Shown here one piece after another: positions 1 through 7,283 of a DNA stretch of 9,283 nucleotides. The notes below the pieces were generated by a model. The model searched no databases and was not told the DNA's origin. It was given only the letters and a program-made list of their open reading frames with translations. Every line of letters starts with the position of its first letter. Within the stretch, counting starts at the first letter, position 1. Made by a program: the position numbers and the translations under genes. Source of the stretch: Sphingobacterium thalpophilum (GTDB taxonomy: Bacteria > Bacteroidota > Bacteroidia > Flavobacteriales > Flavobacteriaceae); NCBI GenBank assembly GCA_943325255.2, contig CALPOS020000073.1:1-9283 (forward strand), read 5' to 3'.

Positions 1-531
1 AATTATAAAGGGACATTACGCGGTCGTGTTTTGGCGACATTTCTTATCGGCTCGAAACGCTTGTATGATTATGTAAGCGACAATCCGTTTATTGAAATGA
101 AAGAGTCCTCCATGGTCAATGATACGGCGCGCATTCGAAAAAACCCTAAGATGATTGCGATTAATTCTGCTATCGAGGTAGATTTGACTGGCCAAGTATG
201 TGCCGACTCTATTGGTCCGCAAATGTATTCTGGAGTTGGAGGTCAAATGGATTTTATTCGAGGTGCTTCACTAAGTCCAGGTGGAAAGGCGATAATTGCA
301 TTGCCGTCTACTACAAAAAGAGGCGAGAGTAGAATTGTCCCCTTTCTGAAGCAAGGAGCTGGAGTAGTTACTACAAGAGCGCATATTCATTATGTTATTA
401 CCGAAAATGGCATTGCGGATTTGTACGGTAAGACTTTACGGCAACGCGCCAATGAATTGGTTCGCATTGCACACCCGAATCATCAGGGAAATATCGAACG
501 CGAATATTACGAATTACTCAATAAAATGTAA
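1..531 (+). CDS. Acetyl-CoA hydrolase/CoA-transferase family protein, C-terminal part (5' truncated by window)
   Basis: The frame is open from base 1, giving 176 codons before the TAA stop, so the gene begins outside the window. The internal ATG-like starts are not the real start. The visible part matches the C-terminal domain of the acetyl-CoA hydrolase / 4-hydroxybutyrate (or butyrate/succinate) CoA-transferase family: GVGGQMDF at visible residues 78-85, then a glycine-rich GASLSPGGKAIIALPST, the TTRAHIHYVITENGIADLYGKTLRQRA block, and a terminal AHPNHQG segment. Members move CoA between acyl groups and acetate, or hydrolyse acetyl-CoA, in the cytoplasm. Family proteins are a little over 400 residues, so roughly 40% is seen. 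The catalytic glutamate expected in the upstream half is not visible, so substrate cannot be assigned. The gene converges on gpmI, with a shared terminator just after its stop. Confidence 0.9.
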   Translation, partial: NYKGTLRGRVLATFLIGSKRLYDYVSDNPFIEMKESSMVNDTARIRKNPKMIAINSAIEVDLTGQVCADSIGPQMYSGVGGQMDFIRGASLSPGGKAIIALPSTTKRGESRIVPFLKQGAGVVTTRAHIHYVITENGIADLYGKTLRQRANELVRIAHPNHQGNIEREYYELLNKM

Positions 532-533
532 AT

Positions 534-561
534 AAAAAAAGCTCCAATTTGGAGCTTTTTT
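534..561. terminator. Bidirectional intrinsic terminator between the CoA-transferase gene and gpmI
   Basis: An A-tract (534-540), a GCTCC/GGAGC stem (541-545 with 551-555; the AATTT loop can partly pair) and a T-tract (556-561) make an intrinsic terminator that works in both directions. It begins 3 bases after the CoA-transferase stop and lies 24 bases beyond the gpmI stop, so it can end both converging transcripts. Confidence 0.85.
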
Positions 562-584
562 AGTGAAATATATTTTAGCTGTTC

Positions 585-2102
585 TTACAACAACGAATGT
601 TGCGTCATCACTTCTGGTTTTTCAATTCCCATCAATTCCAAAATCGTTGGAGCCAAATCGCCTAAAACTCCGTTGTGAATGGTTTTTAAATTTGGATCGA
701 CCAGGATAATCGGAACTGGATTCGTTGTGTGCGCGGTATTTGGCGATCCGTCTGGATTGATCATCGTTTCACAATTGCCGTGATCTGCAATCACTAAAGT
801 TGTATAATTGTTTTTTAAGGCCGATGTAATGACTTTTTCGACGCATTGATCGACGGCTTCGCACGCTTTGATTGCAGCACTCATCACGCCTGTATGTCCC
901 ACCATATCACCGTTGGCAAAATTGAGGCAGACAAAATCGACGTCGCCTTTTTCGAGTTCAGGAACCAAAGCGTTAGCGAGTTCAAAGGCGCTCATTTCTG
1001 GCTGTAAATCGTAGGTCGCAACTTTAGGAGAGTTTTTTAAAATTCGGCTTTCACCAGCAAAGGGTAATTCTCTCCCGCCAGAAAAGAAGAAGGTCACATG
1101 AGGATATTTCTCGGTTTCGGCTATTCTGATTTGTTTTTTGTGGTGTTTTTCTAAAACTTCACCTAAAGTTTCTGTGATATTATCTTTGTTATATACCACT
1201 TTGACGTTTTGATAGCTTTCGTCGTAATTGGTCAAAGTTACATAGTACAAATTGAGTTTGTGCATGTTTTGTTCATGGAAATCCTTTTGTGAAAGTACTT
1301 CGGTGAGTTCTCGTCCACGGTCGGTTCTGAAATTAAAGAAAATCACCACATCATTTTCTTGTATGGTGGCCAGTGGGGAATCATTAGAATCAACCAGAAC
1401 AATTGGATTGATAAATTCGTCGGTAATATTTTTCTCGTAGTTTGCAGCTAATGATTGCACCGCATTTTGAGATTTTTCACCAGTTCCATGTACTAGCAAA
1501 TCATAGGCAATTTTTACTCTTTCCCAGCGTTTATCTCGATCCATGGCATAATAACGTCCGACAACAGATGCTAATTTTACGTTGGTATTAGCAATGTAAT
1601 CCTCTAGATTTTGGATATAGGATATTCCAGATTTTGGATCAACGTCACGACCATCGGTAAAGGCATGGACAAAAACTTTTTGTAATCCGAAATCTTTTGC
1701 CGCATCGATGAGACCGCGCAGGTGAGAAGTATGAGAATGCACGCCGCCGTCTGAAAGCAATCCGAGAAAATGCACATTGACATTTTTGTCCTTGGCGTAT
1801 TGAAAAGCGTCAATGAGAACAGGTTCTTTGCACAGCGTTTTGTGTTCGACGGCCAAATTGATTTTAGCTAAATCTTGATAGACGATTCGTCCGGCACCGA
1901 GATTCATGTGACCGACTTCAGAATTTCCCATTTGTCCTTCTGGCAGACCTACGTTGAGACCGTCGGTGCGCAATTGTGCATTTGGATATTTTTGATACAA
2001 TGAATTGATAAATGGAACATTCGCATTATCGATCGCGGAGACTTTTGGGTCTGGTGATTTTCCCCAACCGTCGAGAATCATGAGGATTACTTTTTTGTTC
2101 AT
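585..2102 (-). CDS. gpmI: 2,3-bisphosphoglycerate-independent phosphoglycerate mutase
   Basis: Interconverts 3-phosphoglycerate and 2-phosphoglycerate in glycolysis and gluconeogenesis, in the cytoplasm, using two metal ions (Mn in characterised members) and a phosphoserine intermediate. From the start chosen here the protein has 505 residues, normal for the family. Visible signatures are LDGWG (Asp11, metal), MGNSEVGHMNLGAGR (Ser61, the phosphorylated nucleophile), SDGGVHSH (His122), FTDGRDVDP, GRYYAMDRDKRW, FFNFRTDRGRE, KYPHVTFFFSGGRE, NFANGDMVGHTG, IADHGNCE and NTAHTTNPVP. All expected catalytic and metal-binding blocks are present and in order. The frame stays open 20 codons further upstream to an ATG at 2162, but that extension is lysine/asparagine-rich and unlike the family, which starts M-x-K-K-V-x-L just before the first metal ligand. 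The ATG at 2102 is therefore preferred. No Shine-Dalgarno site or clear promoter is visible. The gene could be read from its own weak promoter in the spacer or from the DUF5916 gene upstream. Confidence 0.96.
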   Translation of the reverse strand: MNKKVILMILDGWGKSPDPKVSAIDNANVPFINSLYQKYPNAQLRTDGLNVGLPEGQMGNSEVGHMNLGAGRIVYQDLAKINLAVEHKTLCKEPVLIDAFQYAKDKNVNVHFLGLLSDGGVHSHTSHLRGLIDAAKDFGLQKVFVHAFTDGRDVDPKSGISYIQNLEDYIANTNVKLASVVGRYYAMDRDKRWERVKIAYDLLVHGTGEKSQNAVQSLAANYEKNITDEFINPIVLVDSNDSPLATIQENDVVIFFNFRTDRGRELTEVLSQKDFHEQNMHKLNLYYVTLTNYDESYQNVKVVYNKDNITETLGEVLEKHHKKQIRIAETEKYPHVTFFFSGGRELPFAGESRILKNSPKVATYDLQPEMSAFELANALVPELEKGDVDFVCLNFANGDMVGHTGVMSAAIKACEAVDQCVEKVITSALKNNYTTLVIADHGNCETMINPDGSPNTAHTTNPVPIILVDPNLKTIHNGVLGDLAPTILELMGIEKPEVMTQHSLL

Positions 2103-2179
2103 AATTTTATTGAATTGCAAATTGTCTAATTTACTGCTGTTTTTTTCTTTTAATTGCTTCAATATTTCTGTCGTATCGA

Positions 2180-2218
2180 TTCAAATTTTTTGAAGTTTGA
2201 ATGTTGATTAACGAACAT
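2180..2218. other. Small A+T-rich inverted repeats in the spacer upstream of gpmI
   Basis: Two short hairpins stand back to back. TTCAAA/TTTGAA occupies 2180-2185 and 2196-2201 (10-base loop). ATGTT/AACAT occupies 2201-2205 and 2214-2218 (8-base loop). The stretch is built of iterated TTGAA/CGAA-type words and codes for nothing. The pairing is short and could be chance in A+T-rich DNA, so no function is assigned. Confidence 0.3.
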
Positions 2219-2237
2219 CGAATATTGAACTGCGATG

Positions 2238-2339
2238 CCCTAGCCCTGATGGAAGCGGCATCCTTTTGTGCCTTTGTTTACTTCGTCAGTTCGCTCGGCT
2301 CGGGTGGCGCAAAAGATAGAGCGTACAGCAGGAATAGCT
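2238..2339 (-). repeat. Long imperfect palindromic intergenic repeat, flavobacterial type
   Basis: A non-coding element with two imperfectly complementary arms. On the plus strand the left arm runs from about 2238 (CCCTAGCCCTGATGGAAGC, then GGCATCC and TTTTGTGCC). The right arm runs GGCGCAAAAGATAGAGCG, then ACAGCAGGAATAGCT, to 2339. The best pairing is the inner TTTTGTGCC with GGCGCAAAA, closing a G+C-rich loop of about 30 bases; the outer arms pair with interruptions (for example AGCCCTG with CAGGAATAGCT). From memory, very similar elements (GAAGCGGCATCC ... AAAAGATATAGCG) recur in intergenic regions of Flavobacterium genomes; only one copy of this form is visible here. On the minus strand it starts 16 bases after the DUF5916 stop codon. 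It may act as a 3' end hairpin for that transcript, although no U-tract follows. Confidence 0.65.
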
Positions 2340-2355
2340 ACAAAACTAACTAATA

Positions 2356-4764
2356 TTACTTCTTTTTCAAGGAATTGTAATCGATAAAATAGCGCAGACT
2401 GATGGAGAAAATATGATTGACATTTTCGTTATCTACAGCGTTCAAGAAATTGCGTTCGATATTGCGTCGGAATTGTCTTTCGAACAATGCGGTATTGTTT
2501 CGGTAGAGCACGGTCACTTGGCTTCCTGGTGCGAACCACCAATTGTAGGAAAGATCAAAATTCCACACATTGAAGTTTTGGTTTAAGTTGTCTGTAAAAG
2601 TCGTATTTGTTGCTACTTCGCCATTGTTTTGAAGGTTCAAAAATTCGCGATTCGTAACGTAAGACCAGTAATGACGTGCGGAAAGGTTGATATTCATTCG
2701 ATTATTTACAGAATATTTTCCTTCCAATTTATTGGTGTACGTAATAATGTCGCGTCGTGCGAATATATAGTCATCGCCACTCAATTCGAAAGTGTTCCCG
2801 ATATTACTATTGAGACGTGAAAAGTCGAATTCGTAAATTAGAGAAAATCGGTCATTGAAACGGTATCGTGGACTAATAAAAACGCCATATTTGATTCTGT
2901 CAGTTTCATTGAAAAAGGAGAGCGTTGGATTGAAATCAAGTGCAAACCTTCGATTATAATTGGAAGAGAAGAAAAACCAAAAGTCGATATTTTCTGGAAT
3001 TGTTAGATATTCCGTATCGTCAGGCGAAAGCGCTTCATAGAAATCATAAACTTTGAGTGGTCTGATTCTAGTTCCAACGCCATAGTAGTCATTCAATTTG
3101 TCTGTGGTATTTAAGCTTAAATTGGTGTTGAACAATTGCACTCTGCCAGTTTTGTTTTCGAATTCAGAGTCGGCATTTACAAAAAAGTTTAGAGAATTGA
3201 ATCGTTTTGTCGGATTGATAATTCTGTAACTTGCTTCTGCATTGACAGCGTGGTAATGGGTTCTGAAATTGATTCCCAGATCATTGATGTCATAATCTTT
3301 CGAAATATATTGGCCACTCAATTTATAGCGATATTTTCCACTGGTTTCTGCGAATAGCAATGAGGTATTAAAGCCTTTTTTATCCTTAAGTAGAAAATCA
3401 TCATTGATGAAACTGTATTTGAAATCGCCTTTTAAATTGAAAGTGTTTTGCTTGGTGTTGAGGTCGAAAACGCCAGCGGTTACATTGGCATCGCGGTAGG
3501 AACCATCGCGCGTAACGTTGGTGTTGATGAGCGAAACGGTAGAATTTTTTCTGAAACGTTGGTCTAAAACCATTACATTATAGTTGGCAAGTGGTTGTAA
3601 AGTTGCAAGTCGAGATGTATTGGTGTCAGCATTTTCAACTTGAACCGTTGTGTTTTCGGTGATGGCATTTAAGACGCCGATTCCAAGTCCGGATTTGGTT
3701 CGTCCAGAAATTTTTAAAGCATTGATTAATTGAATGGAGTTTGGATATTCTTCGACGGATTCATTATCGGCAGTGTTGATTTTTGTCACTTCTCCAATTC
3801 TTCGTGAATAAACCAGATTTCCGATGTTGAACAAGTCGGTTCCTTCGGTAAAAAACGGACGGTTTTCATTGAATTGTTGTTCGAATGGACCCAAATACAA
3901 TTCGACGTTATCAAATTTCGTTTGGCCAAAATCGGGAACTAAAATAGCATCTAAAGTAAAGGCATCGCTGATACCGTACTTGATATCTAGTCCGCCTTTA
4001 AATTCACCTTGGGTTTTGTGGTCACGATTGCTATTCAAATAAAAAGAAGAATAGGGAATGAGAAACAATCGCGTTGGTGTTTTGATATTGTCGATGCCTT
4101 CTAGAATCCCAGATTGTGCACTTTCGTTATTGATTTTGGTATCGATGAAATTCCATGTATACGATTGACGGTCTCTACGGATTTCTCGATAAAAATTGAC
4201 GCCCCAGGTTTGTTTTTCCGCTTGTGAAAAACGCAAAGCAGCATATGGAATTTTGATTTCTGCTGCCCAGCCGTAATCAGTAGGAATAACTTGGCTGTCC
4301 CATATGGCATCCCAAGTAAAATCTTCCCCGTCTTTGTTAGTAAAAATACAGTCAATTTGTACTCCAGCTGCACTGACAAAAAACCGAAAATCTTGTTGAC
4401 TGTCGTTAAATCCATTGATAAAAATACCAAAATGATCTGCCGTTCCAAAATTATCTCTTAGCCTAATCTCTCGCAATATCTTGGAAGGTTCGTCATCGTA
4501 CATTTTTGCAGCAATGTAAATGGCGTCGTCGTTGTAGGCAATTTGAACTTCTGTTTTTTTATTTTCATCAATTGCTTTACCATTGTCTGGAAAGAACATG
4601 ACAAAGTCTTTTGCGACTGGGGCGAATTCCCAAATGGGTTCGTTAAAAGCACCGTCGATAGTAATGTTTCCTGAAGCCACCGCGTTTAAAACCTTTTTTT
4701 GACTATAAGAATTTGCCTGAAATAGGAGTATAGGGAGAAGTAAAAAGTAAGAAAATTTACTCAT
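2356..4764 (-). CDS. Secreted CBM9-like domain plus DUF5916 beta-barrel protein
   Basis: An 802-residue protein. A signal peptide is plain at the N-terminus: Lys3, then a hydrophobic run at about residues 4-17, with probable cleavage after Ser21, just before Gln22. Residues about 30-215 resemble the carbohydrate-binding family 9-like fold (ITIDGAFNEPIWEFAP; DHFGIFING; WDAIWDS; WAAEIKIPYAALRF). From about 230 to the end comes the DUF5916 region, with its usual blocks VPDFGQ (276-281), RPFF (302-305) and YSRRIG (319-324). Alternating aromatic and polar strands then continue to the last one, ending in SISLRYFIDY. This implies an outer-membrane beta-barrel, which is inference from pattern. The sugar-binding label of the first domain is by fold only. 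No catalytic motif is seen, so annotations of such proteins as hydrolases are not supported here. It has its own upstream promoter and appears to be monocistronic, or followed by gpmI after a palindromic repeat. The biological role is unknown. Confidence 0.88.
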   Translation of the reverse strand: MSKFSYFLLLPILLFQANSYSQKKVLNAVASGNITIDGAFNEPIWEFAPVAKDFVMFFPDNGKAIDENKKTEVQIAYNDDAIYIAAKMYDDEPSKILREIRLRDNFGTADHFGIFINGFNDSQQDFRFFVSAAGVQIDCIFTNKDGEDFTWDAIWDSQVIPTDYGWAAEIKIPYAALRFSQAEKQTWGVNFYREIRRDRQSYTWNFIDTKINNESAQSGILEGIDNIKTPTRLFLIPYSSFYLNSNRDHKTQGEFKGGLDIKYGISDAFTLDAILVPDFGQTKFDNVELYLGPFEQQFNENRPFFTEGTDLFNIGNLVYSRRIGEVTKINTADNESVEEYPNSIQLINALKISGRTKSGLGIGVLNAITENTTVQVENADTNTSRLATLQPLANYNVMVLDQRFRKNSTVSLINTNVTRDGSYRDANVTAGVFDLNTKQNTFNLKGDFKYSFINDDFLLKDKKGFNTSLLFAETSGKYRYKLSGQYISKDYDINDLGINFRTHYHAVNAEASYRIINPTKRFNSLNFFVNADSEFENKTGRVQLFNTNLSLNTTDKLNDYYGVGTRIRPLKVYDFYEALSPDDTEYLTIPENIDFWFFFSSNYNRRFALDFNPTLSFFNETDRIKYGVFISPRYRFNDRFSLIYEFDFSRLNSNIGNTFELSGDDYIFARRDIITYTNKLEGKYSVNNRMNINLSARHYWSYVTNREFLNLQNNGEVATNTTFTDNLNQNFNVWNFDLSYNWWFAPGSQVTVLYRNNTALFERQFRRNIERNFLNAVDNENVNHIFSISLRYFIDYNSLKKK

Positions 4765-4786
4765 ATAAGGCGGTAGGTTTATGAAA

Positions 4787-4816
4787 CAAAAATAACTAAT
4801 ATATTGATTAACACAA
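4787..4816 (-). promoter_or_regulatory. Bacteroidota-type promoter for the DUF5916 gene
   Basis: On the minus strand, TTG (4814-4816) is followed after exactly 19 bases by TATTTTTG (4787-4794). This fits the Bacteroidota sigma-ABfr pattern TTG-N19-TAnnTTTG. The predicted transcription start lies a few bases downstream, giving a leader of roughly 18 bases before the ATG at 4764. No Shine-Dalgarno site is seen in it. Confidence 0.7.
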
Positions 4817-4870
4817 GTACTTTACAATATTTTCCAATTTGGTTCGTTAAAGTACGTCAACTTTAATCGG

Positions 4871-4941
4871 TAACGCATTTTGAACTCCAGCAGTAAGAAA
4901 ATATGCATTTCATCGGTTATTTTTGCTTTTTAACGCATTTT
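4871..4941 (+). other. Direct repeat TAACGCATTTT (two copies) in the divergent promoter region
   Basis: The 11-base word TAACGCATTTT occurs at 4871-4881 and again at 4931-4941, spaced exactly 60 bases start to start. ATCGGT also occurs twice, at 4866-4871 (overlapping the first copy by one base) and 4912-4917. The copies lie between the promoters of the DUF5916 gene (-) and the L,D-transpeptidase gene (+), so they could be paired operator sites. Chance is possible in A+T-rich DNA. Confidence 0.3.
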
Positions 4942-4954
4942 TATGAATTAAAAG

Positions 4955-4985
4955 TTGGTGTAGCGATTTCACTTATCTATATTTG
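4955..4985 (+). promoter_or_regulatory. Bacteroidota-type promoter for the L,D-transpeptidase gene
   Basis: TTG (4955-4957), a 20-base spacer, then TATATTTG (4978-4985) match the Bacteroidota consensus. The predicted start leaves a leader of about 30 bases before the ATG at 5022. The sequence just before the ATG is ACAAATACA, with no Shine-Dalgarno motif, as is usual in this phylum. Confidence 0.7.
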
Positions 4986-5021
4986 TCGCCCCGAGTCTAT
5001 ACATTAACTTAAACAAATACA

Positions 5022-5729
5022 ATGAAATACAGATTCTTACCACTCGTTTTATTTTTTTTATTTTCGTTTACTACTATAGATAGAAGCAAGTCATTTTCTT
5101 CTAAAGGAAGTTACTTCACTGATTCCTCTGCTGAAATTGAGGCAGTAACATTATACCAACAGTTAAAGGAAAATCAATTTTCACTTCCTACCTTAAATTC
5201 TTTTACTGAAGCCATCACTGGGTTTTATCAGTTGAAAGAAAAGGGTTTGGTTAAAAAGGAAATCTTGACTATTATTGATTTTAGCTTGTCTTCAAATACG
5301 AAAAGACTTTGGGTGATTGACATGGTGGCACAGCAGGTTTTGATGAATACGTATGTTTCTCATGGTAAGAACACTGGAGAAGAGTTTGCGAATTCGTTTT
5401 CTAATGAAAATTCTTCCTTCAAAAGTAGTTTAGGATTTTATACCACTGCTGAAATTTATAACGGGAAACACGGGATGTCTCTAAAATTAGACGGCTTAGA
5501 AAGAGGAGTGAATAATAAAGCAAGGGAAAGAGGCATAGTGATGCACGCTGCAGATTACGTTTCGGACAATTTTATTAAAAGCAATAAAAGATTGGGTAGA
5601 AGTCAAGGTTGTCCGGCGATACCATCGGAATTGGCGCCTCAGATCATAGAGATGATAAAAGACAAATCGTGTTTGTTTATTTATCATCCTTCAAGAACGT
5701 ACAAGGGCGGCAATAAAGTTGTATTGTAA
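5022..5729 (+). CDS. Murein L,D-transpeptidase catalytic domain family protein (YkuD_2 type)
   Basis: A 235-residue exported protein. Residues about 5-18 form a hydrophobic signal segment followed by Asp/Arg/Ser residues, with no lipobox cysteine, so it is probably periplasmic. The middle holds a YkuD_2-like catalytic domain: LWVIDMVAQQVLMNTYVSHGKNTG (about 96-119), FSNENSSFKSSLGFY, then GIVMHAADYVS with His175, and GRSQGCPAIP with Cys197. The His and the SxGC motif are the active-site residues of the L,D-transpeptidase fold, in which cysteine attacks the peptide stem of peptidoglycan. This family is a variant of classical YkuD and its exact reaction (3-3 cross-linking, lipoprotein attachment or hydrolysis) is not established from sequence. 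It has its own promoter and no partner gene on its strand. Its stop codon directly abuts the stop of the convergent GNAT gene, and no terminator is visible. Confidence 0.9.
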   Translation: MKYRFLPLVLFFLFSFTTIDRSKSFSSKGSYFTDSSAEIEAVTLYQQLKENQFSLPTLNSFTEAITGFYQLKEKGLVKKEILTIIDFSLSSNTKRLWVIDMVAQQVLMNTYVSHGKNTGEEFANSFSNENSSFKSSLGFYTTAEIYNGKHGMSLKLDGLERGVNNKARERGIVMHAADYVSDNFIKSNKRLGRSQGCPAIPSELAPQIIEMIKDKSCLFIYHPSRTYKGGNKVVL

Positions 5730-6176
5730 TTAAGAGTTCGAAAATCTTTTGTACATAATATAATGCATTCCGATCGGGACTATTTCAAACACAGTTCCTA
5801 TCTTTTCAAATCCTAGCTTCTCATAAAACCCCAATGCGATTATTCGCGCATTAAACCAAATAAGAAACTCTTGTTCTTTTTGTAGATATTCCATGGCGTG
5901 TTTTACTAAAGCTGCACCATACCCCTTTTTTTGATGATTTTCTAAGACTGCCATTCCTCGAATTTGAAATTGTTTTTTATCCGTGAAGATGTCTTTTTTT
6001 GTTTCGAAAACAGAGATAATTCCGAAAAGTACATTATTTTCGAACAAACCAAAATGCACCGTTGAATCTGCAGTGTCATAAGGGTAAACGCACTTTTCTA
6101 TGGGTTCATTTTGACGCAAGATTTTATGTCTTAGCGGATAGGTTTCTGCTGCGGTAATTATTCTTATATCGAACAT
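5730..6176 (-). CDS. GNAT family N-acetyltransferase
   Basis: A 148-residue cytoplasmic protein with the GNAT fold, which uses acetyl-CoA to acetylate an amine. Visible features in order are a short N-terminal strand and helix with LRHKILRQNEP (about 15-25), strand IISVFE (53-58), and strand QIRGMAVL (71-78). Motif A follows as QKKGYGAALV, with Gln82-x-x-Gly85-x-Gly87 binding the pyrophosphate of acetyl-CoA. After it come the WFNAR strand (107-111) and GFYEKLGF (116-123), which carries the conserved tyrosine (Tyr118) often used as a general acid. The C-terminal IGMHYIMYK is the family's usual last strand. Acceptor substrate cannot be told; it could be a small molecule or a protein. It is transcribed away from the tRNA gene and ends tail to tail with the transpeptidase gene with no spacing. 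No clear promoter was recognised upstream. Confidence 0.88.
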   Translation of the reverse strand: MFDIRIITAAETYPLRHKILRQNEPIEKCVYPYDTADSTVHFGLFENNVLFGIISVFETKKDIFTDKKQFQIRGMAVLENHQKKGYGAALVKHAMEYLQKEQEFLIWFNARIIALGFYEKLGFEKIGTVFEIVPIGMHYIMYKRFSNS

Positions 6177-6274
6177 CGATTTAGTTTAGGGTTTGGTAAC
6201 AATTTAATTTTAAAAACGTTGCGAATTCAAAACAACGGAAAGGCAAATAAAAAGAGAATTTTATTAAAAAAAAC

Positions 6275-6306
6275 TTGCAAAAGCATAAAGTTATTATTTA
6301 TATTTG
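6275..6306 (+). promoter_or_regulatory. Promoter for tRNA-Gly
   Basis: TTG (6275-6277), a 21-base spacer and TATATTTG (6299-6306) fit the Bacteroidota promoter pattern. The tRNA begins 12 bases after the -7 element, implying a very short 5' leader, as is common for single tRNA genes in this phylum. Confidence 0.7.
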
Positions 6307-6317
6307 CACCACTTAAT

Positions 6318-6390
<73 letters not shown>

Positions 6391-6393
6391 CAG

Positions 6394-6427
6394 AAAAAAA
6401 CCTCAAATGAAAGTTTGAGGTTTTTTT
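6394..6427. terminator. Bidirectional intrinsic terminator between tRNA-Gly and thyA
   Basis: An A-tract (6394-6400), stem CCTCAAA (6401-6407) with TTTGAGG (6414-6420) around loop TGAAAG, and a T-tract (6421-6427) form a symmetrical terminator. It ends the tRNA transcript on the plus strand and the thyA transcript on the minus strand, whose stop codon is 27 bases away. Confidence 0.9.
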
Positions 6428-6454
6428 ATGTGATTTATTTTTTGAAGAGCTGAC

Positions 6455-7279
6455 TTAAACCGCCACAACACCCTTAATATGCGGATGCGGCTCATAACCT
6501 TCCAACGTAAAATCTTCAAAAGTAAAGTCGAAGATGTTTTTTACCGCAGGATTCAAGATCATTTTGGGTAATGGTTTCGGTTCGCGTGATAATTGTAATT
6601 CTAATTGTTCAAAGTGATTGTTATAAATATGCGCGTCGCCAAAGGTGTGGATAAATTCACCCGGTTGTAAATCACACACTTGTGCAATCATCAATACCAG
6701 AAGTGCGTACGAAGCAATATTAAAAGGAACACCCAAAAAGATGTCAGCCGAGCGCTGGTATAATTGACAAGATAATTTTCCGTTGGCAACATAAAACTGA
6801 AAAAACGCATGACACGGTGGTAAAGCGACTTTTCCGTTGGCTACATTTTCAGAAAAAGATTTAGTAGTGTCTGGCAAGACTGATGGATTCCAAGCAGAAA
6901 TCAACATGCGACGACTGTTCGGATTTGTTTTTAAAGTTTCGATTAATTCTGAAATCTGATCGATATTTTCACTGTTCCAGTTGCGCCATTGGTGTCCGTA
7001 CACTGGACCTAAATTTCCATCTTCATCGGCCCATTCATCCCAAATTTTCACGCCGTTTTCATTCAAGTAGCCGATATTGGTATCGCCCTTTAGGAACCAC
7101 AGCAATTCATAAACAATCGATTTCAGATGCAGTTTTTTAGTTGTCACCATCGGAAAACCCTCGCTCAAATCAAAACGCATTTGATAGCCGAAAACGCTTT
7201 TAGTTCCGGTGCCTGTTCGATCTCCTTTTTGCGTGCCGTTTTCTAGGACGTGTTTTACTAGGTCGTGGTATTGTTTCAT
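6455..7279 (-). CDS. thyA: Thymidylate synthase
   Basis: Converts dUMP and 5,10-methylene-tetrahydrofolate to dTMP and dihydrofolate in the cytoplasm. The 274-residue protein carries the full ThyA set: DRTGTGT (20-26) near the phosphate-binding arginine, WFLKGDTNI (61-69), DEWADEDGNLGPVYGHQWR, NSRRMLISAWNP (121-132), the active-site block PPCHAFFQFYV with nucleophile Cys156, QRSADIFLGVPFNIASYALL (the nucleotide-binding stretch), HIYNNHFEQ, and the C-terminal GYEPHPHIKGVVAV. Relative to E. coli ThyA (264 residues, Cys146) there is a small insertion of about ten residues just before the active-site block (SFSENVANGK), which I recall as usual in Bacteroidota. The gene lies downstream of the DUF151 nuclease on the same strand after a 100-base inverted-repeat spacer. 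No dihydrofolate reductase gene is next to it; the terminator at 6394-6427 ends the unit. Confidence 0.98.
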   Translation of the reverse strand: MKQYHDLVKHVLENGTQKGDRTGTGTKSVFGYQMRFDLSEGFPMVTTKKLHLKSIVYELLWFLKGDTNIGYLNENGVKIWDEWADEDGNLGPVYGHQWRNWNSENIDQISELIETLKTNPNSRRMLISAWNPSVLPDTTKSFSENVANGKVALPPCHAFFQFYVANGKLSCQLYQRSADIFLGVPFNIASYALLVLMIAQVCDLQPGEFIHTFGDAHIYNNHFEQLELQLSREPKPLPKMILNPAVKNIFDFTFEDFTLEGYEPHPHIKGVVAV

Positions 7280-7283
7280 TTGG

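Noticed and set aside
4101..4448. A 115-codon minus-strand open frame
   Set aside because: It lies entirely inside the DUF5916 gene in another frame of the same strand. The DUF5916 frame has a signal peptide and recognisable domain blocks; this one has none.
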